Source: Bradyrhizobium daqingense
Lineage (GTDB): Bacteria; Pseudomonadota; Alphaproteobacteria; Rhizobiales; Xanthobacteraceae
Length of the DNA stretch: 64,000 nt
Reading direction: 5' to 3'
Assembly (NCBI RefSeq): GCF_021044685.1
Contig: NZ_CP088014.1
Span: 6,124,001-6,188,000 of the forward strand
A program made the translations under genes and the position numbers. Under the pieces are notes generated by a model, which did no database searches, was not told where the DNA came from, and saw only the letters and a program-made list of their open reading frames with translations. Below, piece after piece: positions 44,240 through 53,217 of this stretch (its first letter is position 1; each line of letters starts with the position of its first letter).

Positions 44240-44253
44240 TTGATGCAGCTCAA
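44240..44253. promoter_or_regulatory. FixK/FNR-type box heading the cytochrome/P-type ATPase run
   Basis: TTGATGCAGCTCAA, exact TTGA-N6-TCAA, 50 bases before the start at 44190 of the minus-strand run ending at 38630. Confidence 0.65.
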
Positions 44254-44398
44254 CGAGTCAGCTCGGTGGATGGGTCCGCTATAGCGACAAACGTACCCGC
44301 CAAATAGCAGCGCCTCCTCCGGGAGCATTGGCACAATTGCCCTCAGGCGTATGAATAGGCCGACTGCGCCCAGACTTGGCGGCCGGCTTCATTGATAC

Positions 44399-44412
44399 TT
44401 GACCTGCCTCAA
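44399..44412. promoter_or_regulatory. FixK/FNR-type box upstream of the flavin-reductase-like gene
   Basis: TTGACCTGCCTCAA, exact TTGA-N6-TCAA and identical to the ppsA box, 50 bases before the ATG at 44462. Confidence 0.65.
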
Positions 44413-44461
44413 AACGTGCCCGCGGCTCGGGAGCTAAACTGGTCTAAATCAGAGGCGACCA

Positions 44462-44914
44462 ATGGACGAAAAGTTCAGGCGGAACATCCTTCGGCTTTTG
44501 AATCAGCACCGGACCACGAGGATCGCTACGGTACGACCTGACGGCTGGCCCCAGGTGACCACCGTCGGCTACGCCAACGATGGACTCGTCATCTATTTTC
44601 TTTGCGGAGCGGACAGCCAGAAGGCCGCCAACCTTGCGAGGGACGATCGGGTCTCGCTAACGGTGGACGACGATCCCGCCCAGGTGATGGACATCGCGGG
44701 TCTATCGATGGCGGCACGTGCGAAGCTTGTAACGGATCCCGCCGAATTCGAAAAAGCCTTGCGGCTCTTGATCTCGCGATATCCGAACCAGAAAGGCCTC
44801 GATCTCCCCATGCCGAAAACATCGGAGGTCTGCGTCTTCCGCCTGACACCCACGATCGTCTCGCTGCTCGACTACTCAAGGGGATTTGGACATACCGACC
44901 TTATCGCGTGCTAA
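44462..44914 (+). CDS. PPOX-type flavin-binding protein (pyridoxamine-phosphate-oxidase fold)
   Basis: A 150-residue split-barrel protein: NQHRTTRIATVRPDGWPQVTTVGY at the N-terminus, GLVIYFLCGADSQKAANLARDDRVSLTVDDD in the middle, CVFRLTPTIVSLLDYSRGFGH at the end. This is the PPOX/F420- or FMN/heme-binding family; the cofactor cannot be told from sequence. Single-gene unit with a FixK-type box. Confidence 0.87.
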   Translation: MDEKFRRNILRLLNQHRTTRIATVRPDGWPQVTTVGYANDGLVIYFLCGADSQKAANLARDDRVSLTVDDDPAQVMDIAGLSMAARAKLVTDPAEFEKALRLLISRYPNQKGLDLPMPKTSEVCVFRLTPTIVSLLDYSRGFGHTDLIAC

Positions 44915-45480
44915 AGAGCTGCGACCGATGCTCTCTCGAACTTTATCCTTAGTCTAAAGCGTCAGGACTAGAACGCATATCGGCCCAAACCATGACCGTA
45001 AGCTGAGGTCTTAGCGAGCCCGGTCGGCTTGCAAGGTCTCGAAGAACGCCACGATCGCGTCAATCTGGTATTCGACGAGCTTTGGCTTGAGCATTGCCTG
45101 GTTCGGGCCCACCCAACGGTGGTTTGACGTCAATAGTTGTCGGAGATCGCTGGCTGAAAAAGATGGTCGGCTGGCAATTTCGCTGAAGCTTGGCGCGGGG
45201 GAACGAAAGGCCGGCGTCTCCCTTGAAGAATCCGAGATGACGTGACAGAGGCCGCAGGTCCTGTGAGCGAGCGCGCGCCCCTGCGCGACTTGATCCATGA
45301 ACAGCTGATCGCTGAACGGCGAGTTGGCCGGCACTTGGATGGCGATCGAACCGAATCCGCTGGCGCGGTGGCAGGCGTTGCATCCGTTCGTGAGATCCGA
45401 GTAAGCCTTGGCGAAAGTGACCTGCCACTGCGTATTTCCTCCAGAAGGAGTTAGAGTCCGGCCCGAAGAAGGACGGACAG

Positions 45481-45747
45481 ATGAAGCGAGCAAGGTTCAC
45501 GGAAGAGCAGATTATCGCGGTATTGAAGGAGCATGAGGCTGGGGCGAAGACAGCCGACCTGGCTCGCAAGCACGGTGTTTCCGAGGCGACGATCTACAAT
45601 TGGAAGGCCAAATTCGGCGGCATGGACGTTTCCGAGGCGAAGCGGCTGAGGGCCCTGGAGGAGGAGAACGGGAAGCTGAAGAAGCTTCTGGCCGAGCAGA
45701 TGCTCGATGCGGCCGCACTTCGCGAGCTCCTTTCAAAAAAATGGTAG
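45481..45747 (+). CDS. IS3-family transposase OrfA
   Basis: An 88-residue helix-turn-helix protein: MKRARFTEEQIIAVLKEHEA, recognition region RKHGVSEATIYNWKAKFGG, and a leucine-zipper-like LRALEEENGKLKKLLAEQ. It binds the element ends. An A7 run at 45735-45741 just before its stop allows -1 frameshifting into orfB. Confidence 0.95.
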   Translation: MKRARFTEEQIIAVLKEHEAGAKTADLARKHGVSEATIYNWKAKFGGMDVSEAKRLRALEEENGKLKKLLAEQMLDAAALRELLSKKW

Positions 45748-46667
45748 GGCCCGCCGCCAAGCGCGCTGCGATCGCGCATCTGCAGGCCGTCATGAGCCTG
45801 TCGGAACGGCGGGCCTGCTCGATTGTGGGGGCGGATCGGAAGATGATCCGCTATCGCTCCAGCCGCCCGCCGGAGGCAGTTCTGCGTGGCCGATTGCGCG
45901 ATCTCGCCAACGAGCGGCGGCGTTTCGGCTATCGCCGGTTGTTCGTCTTGCTGCGGCGGGAGGGCGAGCCATCGGGGATCAACCGGATCTACCGGCTTTA
46001 CCGCGAGGAAGGGCTCACCGTCCGCAAGCGGCGGGCTCGCCGCAAGGCGGTGGGGACCCGGGCCCCGATCCTGGTCGAGGCGAGGCCGAACGCGCGCTGG
46101 TCGCTGGATTTCGTCCACGACCAGTTCGCCAATGGCCGACGCTTCCGCATCCTCAACATCGTCGACGACGTCACCAAGGAATGCCTGGGCGCCATTCCGG
46201 AGACGTCGATCTCGGGGCGGCGCGTGGCCCGCGAACTGACGGCAATCGTCCAGCGACGCGGCAAGCCAGGAATGATCGTGTCCGACCATGGCACCGAATT
46301 CACCTGCAACGCCATGCTCGCTTGGTGCAAGGACGCAGCCATCGATTGGCACTTCATTGCGCCGGGAAAGCCGATGCAGAACGGCTTCGTCGAGAGCTTC
46401 AATGGCCGGATGCGCGATGAGCTACTCAACGAGACCCTGTTCTTCGATCTCGATGACGCCCGCACCAAGATCGCCAACTGGGTCGCCGACTACAATCTCC
46501 AGCGTCCCCACTCGTCGCTGAAATACCTGCCCCCCGCGGCCTACGCCGCCCACCTCACCGCAACGGACGATCGGCTGCGCAACCCCGACCAGCTCCGCCG
46601 ATCGTCCGTTGCTCCATCCGCGCCACTTGGCGTACAAAACCTCAAGACTCTAACTGCCGCTGGATGA
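45741..46667 (+). CDS. IS3-family transposase OrfB (DDE integrase)
   Basis: About 308 residues with the DDE core: first Asp in ARWSLDFVHDQF, second Asp in IVSDHGTEFTCNAM, Glu in QNGFVESFNGRMRDEL. The N-terminal HTH_21-type region (RRFGYRRLFVLLRREG) is complete. The ATG overlaps the orfA stop, but a frameshifted OrfAB fusion is the likely active transposase. No damage is visible. Confidence 0.95.
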   Translation: MVGPAAKRAAIAHLQAVMSLSERRACSIVGADRKMIRYRSSRPPEAVLRGRLRDLANERRRFGYRRLFVLLRREGEPSGINRIYRLYREEGLTVRKRRARRKAVGTRAPILVEARPNARWSLDFVHDQFANGRRFRILNIVDDVTKECLGAIPETSISGRRVARELTAIVQRRGKPGMIVSDHGTEFTCNAMLAWCKDAAIDWHFIAPGKPMQNGFVESFNGRMRDELLNETLFFDLDDARTKIANWVADYNLQRPHSSLKYLPPAAYAAHLTATDDRLRNPDQLRRSSVAPSAPLGVQNLKTLTAAG

Positions 46668-47067
46668 AAAAGCAGTGGCAGGTCAAAAGCTGCACCATCT
46701 TTCTGTTGGATCGCGCGATCCAGAGCTTGCAGCTCTTCGGTACCTTGAGACGATCGCAAGCTTTCGGAGGGAGACGGCATTACCTTTCGCAAGTTTGTCT
46801 GGATCAGTCGAAGCTCATAATTCGCCAAAACCCAGTTGCTGAACTTTCCGGCAAACCATAATTTGATGTGTTGGAATTGTAGCGCGATCATAAGCTCGGA
46901 TAGTTGGGTTGACGTGCTGCCAGCAGGCAAGTTCACCTGTGCTCCCGCATTGAATGGCAGGAGCATCGCAGCAATCGCGGCGATCATCAGAGTCCGCAAC
47001 TTCATGGCAGCGCTTGAAATGGATGAGGGACGATAACATCCTTGTGGATCGGCCCGGGCCTATTTGA

Positions 47068-47286
47068 TCAGACAAGCAGGTTCGTAAAGAATGGTTCGGT
47101 AATGTCGGCAGCTGACGACTCCGTGCCGTCCGACTCGACGGCGGTGACAAAGTCGCTTTTACAATTCCAGCAGCGCCAGAGTTCTTGGGCTTCCTGAGCA
47201 TTGATGCGTTCGTGCCACTCGAGGTGCACTAACCCGGAACCACAGCGAGGGCATTTTTCGTTATGCAGCGCTGAGACCGGTGCCAT
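47068..47286 (-). CDS. Small zinc-ribbon protein
   Basis: About 72 residues: MAPVSALHNEKCPRCGSGLVH, then LEWHERINAQEAQELWRCWNCKSDF. Two CxxC pairs form a zinc ribbon. The C-terminal tail is acidic. An upstream start at 47316 is possible. It shares the intergenic region with the divergent hemerythrin gene and its FixK-type box. Role unknown; such ribbons often bind nucleic acid or protein. Confidence 0.8.
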   Translation of the reverse strand: MAPVSALHNEKCPRCGSGLVHLEWHERINAQEAQELWRCWNCKSDFVTAVESDGTESSAADITEPFFTNLLV

Positions 47287-47338
47287 ATGGCCCCCCTCGT
47301 GTCCGGTGCGCAACATGCGATGTTGGCAATATGGTGAA

Positions 47339-47352
47339 ATGATCTAGATCAA
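47339..47352. promoter_or_regulatory. Near-match FixK/FNR-type box
   Basis: ATGATCTAGATCAA differs from TTGATCTAGATCAA by one base. It lies between the zinc-ribbon gene and hemerythrin. Confidence 0.45.
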
Positions 47353-47436
47353 CGATTTGCTCGTTCTCCGGGAGCTGATGTAGAGGCGCAGTCCTCGACC
47401 ACATGGGTCGATTCAGGAAGCACCCAATGACCAGAT

Positions 47437-47450
47437 TTGATCTGTCGCAA
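47437..47450. promoter_or_regulatory. Relaxed FixK/FNR-type box upstream of hemerythrin
   Basis: TTGATCTGTCGCAA fits TTG(A/C)-N6-(T/G)CAA and is 59 bases before the ATG at 47509. Confidence 0.5.
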
Positions 47451-47508
47451 AGCAGCTACAGACCAGAGGATCATTCTTTCAAATGGTTCACTCAATGGGG
47501 GTGTTGCC

Positions 47509-48072
47509 ATGATCATTGAACGCCTGTCCCAAGAGCATCGTAATATTGAGACACTCCTCGCCATCCTCGAGCGGGAACTTGAGGTGTTCGACCGCGGAGA
47601 CCGTCCCGACTACGAAGTCATTCGCGCCGTGCTCAGCTATTTCGAAGTCTACCCGGAAGTATATCACCATCCCCAGGAAGATCGCGTCTTCGCCAAGCTA
47701 AAAGCTCGTGATCCAGCCGCGGCTGCGAAGATCGGCGATCTAGCTCGCGAGCACCAGAAAGGGGCCGAACGCTTGCGCCGCGTCGCTCACGCGATTGACA
47801 GCGTGCTCGCGGATCGTGAGGTGCTCCGCCAAAATGTGGATACCATCGTTCGCGATTTCATCGAGCAGGAGCGCCGTCATATGATGATGGAAGATCGCGA
47901 TTTCTTTCCCGCTGCGCTTAAGGCGCTCAAACCACAGGATTGGACCGAGATCGCCTCGGCGGTAACCGGTCTTAAGGATCCGTTGTTCAGCGATGTTGCC
48001 GAAGAGCGGTTCGATGCGCTACGCGCACATATTTTGCGACTGGAGCGGGAGGCTGAAGCCGAGCGGAAGTAA
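47509..48072 (+). CDS. Hemerythrin-domain protein
   Basis: A 187-residue four-helix protein with iron ligands in EHRNIETLLA, PEVYHHPQEDRVF, REHQKGAERL and QERRHMMMEDRDFFPAAL. It can bind O2, sense oxygen or NO, or store iron. The ATG at 47509 starts the first helix. It stands in the same direction as the next cytochrome gene but 150 bases apart. A relaxed FixK-type box precedes it. Confidence 0.92.
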   Translation: MIIERLSQEHRNIETLLAILERELEVFDRGDRPDYEVIRAVLSYFEVYPEVYHHPQEDRVFAKLKARDPAAAAKIGDLAREHQKGAERLRRVAHAIDSVLADREVLRQNVDTIVRDFIEQERRHMMMEDRDFFPAALKALKPQDWTEIASAVTGLKDPLFSDVAEERFDALRAHILRLEREAEAERK

Positions 48073-48221
48073 CGGGAGGCGGAGCGAAAGGCGAGATTCC
48101 CGGTTATCAACGGGTCCCACACTGTTCTCTGCATGCAGATCGCGACAAGGTGGGTCCCGACTTTCCATCGTACTCGTCGTGCCGTCTACTATCCTCGAGC
48201 CAAAGCGCTTAGAGACCTACC

Positions 48222-48533
48222 ATGTCAAAAGCACTCAAATGCTCCTACTTCGCATTTCTTTTGTTCGCGATTCTGGCGCAATCCGCGGTGGCCGATCCCC
48301 AACACGGCAAGGACATCGCAAAACGCTGGTGCTCAAACTGTCATGTCGTCGAGTCCGGCCAGACGAATGCCATCGACCATGCGCCACCATTCAGCCAAAT
48401 CGCGCGAACGCCCGAGTTCGATCAGAACCAACTCGCGTTCCTGCTGCTCAAGCCGCACCCCAATATGCCAAGCCTGTCCCTCCAGCGATCAGAAATATCG
48501 GATTTGGCCGAATACATCCGCTCACTCAAGTAA
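48222..48533 (+). CDS. Small periplasmic cytochrome c
   Basis: A 103-residue monoheme cytochrome: signal peptide FAFLLFAILAQSAVA, heme motif CSNCH in RWCSNCHVVESGQ, Met ligand in HPNMPSLSLQRSEI. It is the fourth c-type cytochrome gene in 11 kb, similar in size to that at 43661. No FixK-type box lies in its 150-base upstream gap. Confidence 0.9.
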   Translation: MSKALKCSYFAFLLFAILAQSAVADPQHGKDIAKRWCSNCHVVESGQTNAIDHAPPFSQIARTPEFDQNQLAFLLLKPHPNMPSLSLQRSEISDLAEYIRSLK

Positions 48534-49096
48534 GAAAAGCCGAAACGCATCGGCGTGCTCCAGGTATGCTGCGCGTTGAGTTGATCAGGGACCTCGCGAC
48601 CGAGCTCCAAAAGAGGGAGCTATTTGCAAGGCGTTCCCTCTTTCGACTTGGCAGCACAGTTCGTGTTTCTGTCCGCCGGCTACGCAAGGACGATCTTGTT
48701 TGCGCGGCCCTGCCGTCCTCATCGTGGCTTGAGGCAGGTCAAGGCTAACCGCCGGCTCGAGCCTATACTTAAATTGCACCGAATGGCATTCGCGCGCGCC
48801 GGTGCCGTTACGGTTGCGGAGCCTCGGACTCCTTGGATCTTCGACCGCGACCATGGGTCGGCTCCTAGAGCAGCTCCGTCGGCCCGTTCGGTAGCACTAC
48901 GGGCGGCCCTGCCGGTTGGACCGCCGAAGCCTGAACTGAACGGAAAGTGGAAATCGGCCTCGGCGCTTCTTCTGGAAGGAGGGGCTGACTGGCATCCGGG
49001 CGGTGCAAGCCGGGGCAACCGGCTGTCGCGGGCGAGGCCCATCTGCCGACTAACAAAAGGGCGCAATCGGGGGCACTCGAGCAGGAGAATCGTATG
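48534..49096. other. Intergenic region with a FixK-type box
   Basis: No convincing gene. A TTGA-N6-TCAA box occurs at 48729, about 370 bases before the next start, farther than at other targets. Confidence 0.5.
48729..48742. promoter_or_regulatory. FixK/FNR-type box
   Basis: TTGAGGCAGGTCAA, exact TTGA-N6-TCAA. The target is unclear; the nearest downstream start is 49097. Confidence 0.5.
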
Positions 49097-49375
49097 ATGT
49101 CCGCCAACCTTCACACAGACGACCTCGCTGCAGTCGTGCACTATGCACTCGAGACCACCCGGGCGACGATGGTCTGCCCTTTCCATGAAGAGGTGGTCAT
49201 CCGCGTGGGTGACGATGCCGCCGAGAGCCATGCCTTCGAACGCGCCAAGCGAATCGTTAGGAGCGATGGTGAGGCCTGGCCATCGGACGCTCTCAGGGAA
49301 GAGTTCGGCCGTCAGCTCGGCACCGCCAAGGACGGTCGGTGCCCGGAGTGCGATCGGCACGATCCGCTCGACTAG
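49097..49375 (+). CDS. Small hypothetical protein with Cys pairs
   Basis: About 92 residues: MSANLHTDDLAAVVHYALETT, then TMVCPFHEEVVIRVGDDAAES, helical middle, and end GRCPECDRHDPLD. The C-x2-C near the end plus C-x2-H could bind metal. The start has two adjacent ATGs (49094, 49097) after CAGGAGAATCG. No family recognised. Confidence 0.65.
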   Translation: MSANLHTDDLAAVVHYALETTRATMVCPFHEEVVIRVGDDAAESHAFERAKRIVRSDGEAWPSDALREEFGRQLGTAKDGRCPECDRHDPLD

Positions 49376-49605
49376 CCGTGCGCGGAGCAGGTGCCGCCGC
49401 GGAGCCACCGCTCGTTCAGGTCGCCAAAAGCGAGCGCAGCCAGACCAGTCTCAAGATCGCTCTCTCGGCGGATGGCTGCAGGATTGAACGCGCTCGGCAT
49501 AGTGGTGCGAACAGCGACGGCCACTGGACCGGATGCGCGTGCACTATGGCGCCGAGGAACGCTATATCGCTGCATGCTACTGCAATTTGAAGATCTGCGG
49601 CACGT

Positions 49606-50847
49606 CTACTTATGGTAGCCTCGCTGCGCAATCCTGCTTCCGTCGGCAATTCGGTCGCTCGGATGTACGACGACCTGATCCCCCTCAGTCAATCCAGACA
49701 TCACCTCGGCGAACCGATTGTTGCGGTGACCAATCTGAACTGGCTTGGCCCGCGCACGCCCGTTCTCGTCGGCAAAAACGGCCCACTGATCGCCTTTCCG
49801 GAACAAGGCGCTCACCGGCACGGTCAGGGCGTCCGGAGCGCTCCAGGTGGTCGCGTGGACGACGACCCGGTAGTCGTGGCCGAGCGCGCCCCACGCCTCG
49901 GGCGGGTCCGCGAAGTCGATGGTCACCCTGACCCGCTGTTCCTCGATGCCGAGTGCCGAGACCTTCAGGAAGCCCGCTGGGTCCACGCGGACTACCTTCC
50001 CTTTGATGGGCTGTCCGCCCCAGCCGTCGATCCGGACGAGTGCACCGACCTTGATCTGCACCGCGTCGGTCGAGAGTAGATCGGCCACGATCTCCAGATC
50101 GAGAGGATTGCCGATGTCGACGAGGGGCGCCCCAGGCGGGACGGTCGCCTCGCTGTCCTGGGCGATCTTCAGCACACGCCCGCTCGCCGGCGCGAGCACC
50201 CGGACGCAGCAGGTCGGCTCCGCCGATGGGTTCGTGCTGGCGGGATCGATGAGCCGGGCCGCCAAGCTGGTTCGCACCGCGCGACGCATCTCGACCTGAG
50301 CTTTGGCGCTCGCCAAATTGGCCTCGCTCGTCGCCACCTCGAACTTCGCCTTGTCGAAGGCCTGAGCCGAGGTCGACTGCGTCCGCAGGAGCGTCTGCGC
50401 CCGTTGGAATTCGGTCCGCGAGAAGTCCAGCGCGGCTTCGATCCGTTTCACCTCGGCCTCCTGCTGCTGGATGGCGGCATCCGCCGCAAGGACCTCCGCC
50501 TGAAGCTGATCGCGCGAACGCACGTCGATGAAGCCCGGCAGCGTCGGCTGCATCAGCGCGATGACGGTCTGGTTGGCGACGACTTCATCGCCGACGTGGA
50601 GCGAAGGTCCCTGCTCGCCGAGCGGATGCGAGATTCTCAGGACCTTTCCCGCGATGGGCGCCGAGACGGTGTAGACGTGGCGTACGTGGGTCTTGCCGTC
50701 GTCGTCCGCCGTGACTTCGATGGGCCCTTTCGCGACGGTCGCGAGGTCCACTAGAACAGGCCGGGGCCAGGCGAACCAGGCCAGCCCTCCCGCGAGCGCG
50801 GCCAAGGCCGCAGCGCCGATGATCCGTTTGGTCCAATTGGCCTTCAT
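49606..50847 (-). CDS. Periplasmic adaptor (HlyD/MacA-type membrane-fusion protein)
   Basis: A 413-residue adaptor with an N-terminal anchor (TKRIIGAAALAALAGGLAWFAW), a lipoyl half (VYTVSAPIAGKVLRI), a long coiled coil (about 110-210; DQLQAEVLAADAAIQQQEAEVKRIEAAL) and barrel domains (VPPGAPLVDIGNPLDLEIVADL). It links an inner-membrane exporter to an outer-membrane channel. Last of three same-direction genes with an FtsX-type permease and an ATPase, so a MacAB/DevBCA-like efflux system. Substrate unknown; no TolC-like gene is nearby. Confidence 0.92.
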   Translation of the reverse strand: MKANWTKRIIGAAALAALAGGLAWFAWPRPVLVDLATVAKGPIEVTADDDGKTHVRHVYTVSAPIAGKVLRISHPLGEQGPSLHVGDEVVANQTVIALMQPTLPGFIDVRSRDQLQAEVLAADAAIQQQEAEVKRIEAALDFSRTEFQRAQTLLRTQSTSAQAFDKAKFEVATSEANLASAKAQVEMRRAVRTSLAARLIDPASTNPSAEPTCCVRVLAPASGRVLKIAQDSEATVPPGAPLVDIGNPLDLEIVADLLSTDAVQIKVGALVRIDGWGGQPIKGKVVRVDPAGFLKVSALGIEEQRVRVTIDFADPPEAWGALGHDYRVVVHATTWSAPDALTVPVSALFRKGDQWAVFADENGRARAKPVQIGHRNNRFAEVMSGLTEGDQVVVHPSDRIADGSRIAQRGYHK

Positions 50848-50849
50848 GG

Positions 50850-53213
50850 CTAGTCTCGCGTCTTGAGGACCGCGACGAGGTCCAGGTTGTCGATGCGCTG
50901 GCGGATGACCGCAGCGGAAGCGATGGCCGCCAGTACCACGACGGAGGTGGCGACCACGTAGGTCGAATGCTCGACGACGAGGCGGACGCGCATCAGTTCG
51001 CCGGCGAGGTTCGTCTTCATGACCCAAGCGAGCCCATAGCCCATCAGCCACCCGGGCGGCTGCGCGATCAGGGTCAGGATCGCGAGCTCGAGCAGCAGGA
51101 TGCGCAGCACCTCGCCGCGCGTGAAGCCGAGCACGCGAAGGCTGGCCAATTCCCGCGCCCGTTCGGACAGCGAGATGCGCGCGTTGTTGTAGACGACGCC
51201 GAACGCGATCACGGCGGCAAGCCCGGTGTAGATGCTCGCCATCGTCGTGACGAGGAGCGCGACGGTCTTGCGGAAATTCGCCAGAGAAACGCGCTGCAGC
51301 GCCACGCCTCCGACCGTCGGCATGGACTTCACCGCCGCGTAGAAGTCTTCCTTGCGGTTTTCGTCGAGACTAAGGTTCACGCTGGTCACGACGGGGGCCT
51401 CGCGCATCAGCTTGCCGAGCGCCTCGATATCCATCATCCCCCTGATGCCGAAATAGTCCTCGACGGTCGCCACGATCGGCATGCTGACCGTGCGACGGGC
51501 GCCCTCCAGCAGGTCGACCTCGACCGTGTCCCCGGCCCCCACCCCGAGGATGTGCCCGAGCATGGCGGAGATGGCGAGGCCTGTCCCGGGGAGCGCGACC
51601 GGCCGAAGGTCGGCATCGATGATGCGCCTCAGATCGGCATCAGTGGGGCGGCCGCTGATCGTGATCCTGCGTTCGACGTTGCCATGGCGGATCCGGACGG
51701 GCACCTCGCGGAACGGCTCGGCGGCGAGAACGCCCGGCAGCCGGTTCACCTGCTCCACGACATTCGCGATCCGCTTCTCGGAAAAGCCGATGGTCGCATC
51801 CTGCCGGTCGGCGAGGAAGTACGTCACGTCGATCAGTTGCTCCATGGTGTCCCGCGTGAACAGCGAGACAACCAGGATCGCGGTCGCAAGCGCCATTCCT
51901 AACGTTGTAAATGCTGCCCTGACCGGATGCCGGGCGATGTTGCGGATCATCATCAATGTGGGCTGCGAGACGATCTGATCTAGTTGGACGCTCGCCGGGA
52001 GCAGCCGCCGGTACACAGGAGGAGCCGGCGGCTGCATGGCGACGGCAGGCGGCAGCCTCACCACCTCGCGCAGCGCCCGGAACGCACCGATGGCCGCAGC
52101 CGCCGCGCTGAGTGCGCCGGCGGTGACGTAAAGGTCCGGCGCCTTCGCGAACACCAGGAACGGGAAGTGGAAGAAGTCGCCGAACAGGGCGGTGACGCGC
52201 AAACCCAGCCACGTGCCGGCGACGCCGCCCAGCACGATGCCGATCACGACGATGAAGGCGACGAACTTGAAGTAGTGCAGCACGATGGTCCTGTCAGCGT
52301 AGCCCAGCGCCTTCAGGAGCCCGATCTGCTCGCGCTCGAGCGCGACCAGCCGGGTCAGGGTGAGATTGACCAGGAAGGCGGCGACCAGAAGGAATATCGG
52401 CGGCAGCGTGCGGCTCATGTTGTTGAGCATGTCTAGCTCATGATCGAGCCAGGCGTGCGAGGTCTGGTCCTTCCGGCCATGGGCCGCCTGCCCGCCATAG
52501 GGGTCGAGCAGGGCGTCGAGGCGCGAGATCACCTCGCGCTCGGAGGCGCCCGGCTGCAGCTTGACCGACACCGCCGAGAAGGCACCGTCGAGATCGTAGA
52601 CGCCGGCGAGCGCCTTCTCCGACATCCAGACGATCGCGTAGCGGCGATCATCCGGCATCAGGTCGCCCGGTCCGACCGTGTAGACGAACTCGGGTGACAG
52701 CGCGGTGCCGACGATGACGAGCTCGCGCTTTTTGCCGTTCAGGATGGCCGAGAACGGCGCCCCTTCCGAGAAGCCGTGAGCACGGGCGAACGGCTCGTTG
52801 ACGACGACCTCCTCGGTCCGCCCCGGCTCCGGAAGCCGTCCGGAACGCACGTAGAGACGGTTGAGATGCGGCTCGCCGCTGTCGGGCAGCGAAACGAACT
52901 GGCCGCTGGCCGGCTCGGAGAAGCTGGGGATGTCGAGCAACGCCTGCTTGGCAATGCGCGTGTCGACGGCGGCGACGCCCGGAATCTCGCCTATCCTGTC
53001 GGCGAGCGCCTTGGGTGCCCGCTTCGCTTGGGCGAACACATCGCCGAAGCCGTAGCGTTCGTAGTACGCTATCCGTGTCTCTTCCAAGGAGCGATGCGAT
53101 CCGACGGCGAGCACCAGCGTCGCAACCCCGCCGCCGACGACCAGCGCGACGGCGAGGACCTGCGCCCAGAGCCGCCTGACGTCCCGAAACAGCTTGATGT
53201 CGAGCGCGCTCAT
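50850..53213 (-). CDS. FtsX-type ABC exporter permease
   Basis: A 787-residue permease with two FtsX halves. Membrane segments: VLAVALVVGGGVATLVLAVG at the N-terminus; FLLVAAFLVNLTLTRLVALEREQIGLLKALGY; FTTLGMALATAILVVSLFTRD; and a final block VYNNARISLSERARELASLRVLGFTR with two more helices. A large periplasmic domain lies between helices one and two. It pairs with the ATPase (four bases upstream) and the adaptor (two bases downstream). Confidence 0.92.
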   Translation of the reverse strand: MSALDIKLFRDVRRLWAQVLAVALVVGGGVATLVLAVGSHRSLEETRIAYYERYGFGDVFAQAKRAPKALADRIGEIPGVAAVDTRIAKQALLDIPSFSEPASGQFVSLPDSGEPHLNRLYVRSGRLPEPGRTEEVVVNEPFARAHGFSEGAPFSAILNGKKRELVIVGTALSPEFVYTVGPGDLMPDDRRYAIVWMSEKALAGVYDLDGAFSAVSVKLQPGASEREVISRLDALLDPYGGQAAHGRKDQTSHAWLDHELDMLNNMSRTLPPIFLLVAAFLVNLTLTRLVALEREQIGLLKALGYADRTIVLHYFKFVAFIVVIGIVLGGVAGTWLGLRVTALFGDFFHFPFLVFAKAPDLYVTAGALSAAAAAIGAFRALREVVRLPPAVAMQPPAPPVYRRLLPASVQLDQIVSQPTLMMIRNIARHPVRAAFTTLGMALATAILVVSLFTRDTMEQLIDVTYFLADRQDATIGFSEKRIANVVEQVNRLPGVLAAEPFREVPVRIRHGNVERRITISGRPTDADLRRIIDADLRPVALPGTGLAISAMLGHILGVGAGDTVEVDLLEGARRTVSMPIVATVEDYFGIRGMMDIEALGKLMREAPVVTSVNLSLDENRKEDFYAAVKSMPTVGGVALQRVSLANFRKTVALLVTTMASIYTGLAAVIAFGVVYNNARISLSERARELASLRVLGFTRGEVLRILLLELAILTLIAQPPGWLMGYGLAWVMKTNLAGELMRVRLVVEHSTYVVATSVVVLAAIASAAVIRQRIDNLDLVAVLKTRD

Positions 53214-53217
53214 GACA

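Larger units (their letters stand above)
45418..46685 (+). mobile_element. IS3-family (IS407-like) insertion sequence, complete
   Basis: Ends begin TGACCTGCCACTGC at 45418 and, inverted, at 46685; the imperfect terminal repeats extend about 40 bases. A 4-bp target duplication AAAG flanks both sides (45414-45417 and 46686-46689). The 1268-bp element carries orfA and orfB. Size, ends and 4-bp duplication fit the IS407 group. It looks intact and recent. Confidence 0.93.
45011..47005 (-). pseudogene. Diheme cytochrome c gene interrupted by an IS3-family element
   Basis: The 5' part (47005 to 46686) encodes a signal peptide MKLRTLMIAAIAAMLLPFNAGA and LMIALQFQHIKLWFAGKFSNW, up to QQKDGAAF. The 3' part (below 45418) resumes FAKAYSDLTNGCNACHRASGF, with a second heme motif in RTCGLCHVIS. 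Removing bases 45418-46685 plus one AAAG copy joins GCAG-CTTT-CGCC in frame and gives 240 codons plus stop. So the gene was intact before insertion. It encodes a periplasmic two-heme protein of unknown partner. Confidence 0.93.

Noticed and set aside
48719..49408. Long minus-strand open frame opposite the 49097 gene
   Set aside because: Its Arg/Pro/Leu-rich composition is that of a shadow frame in high-GC DNA; the plus-strand frame has a better ribosome site and sensible protein.
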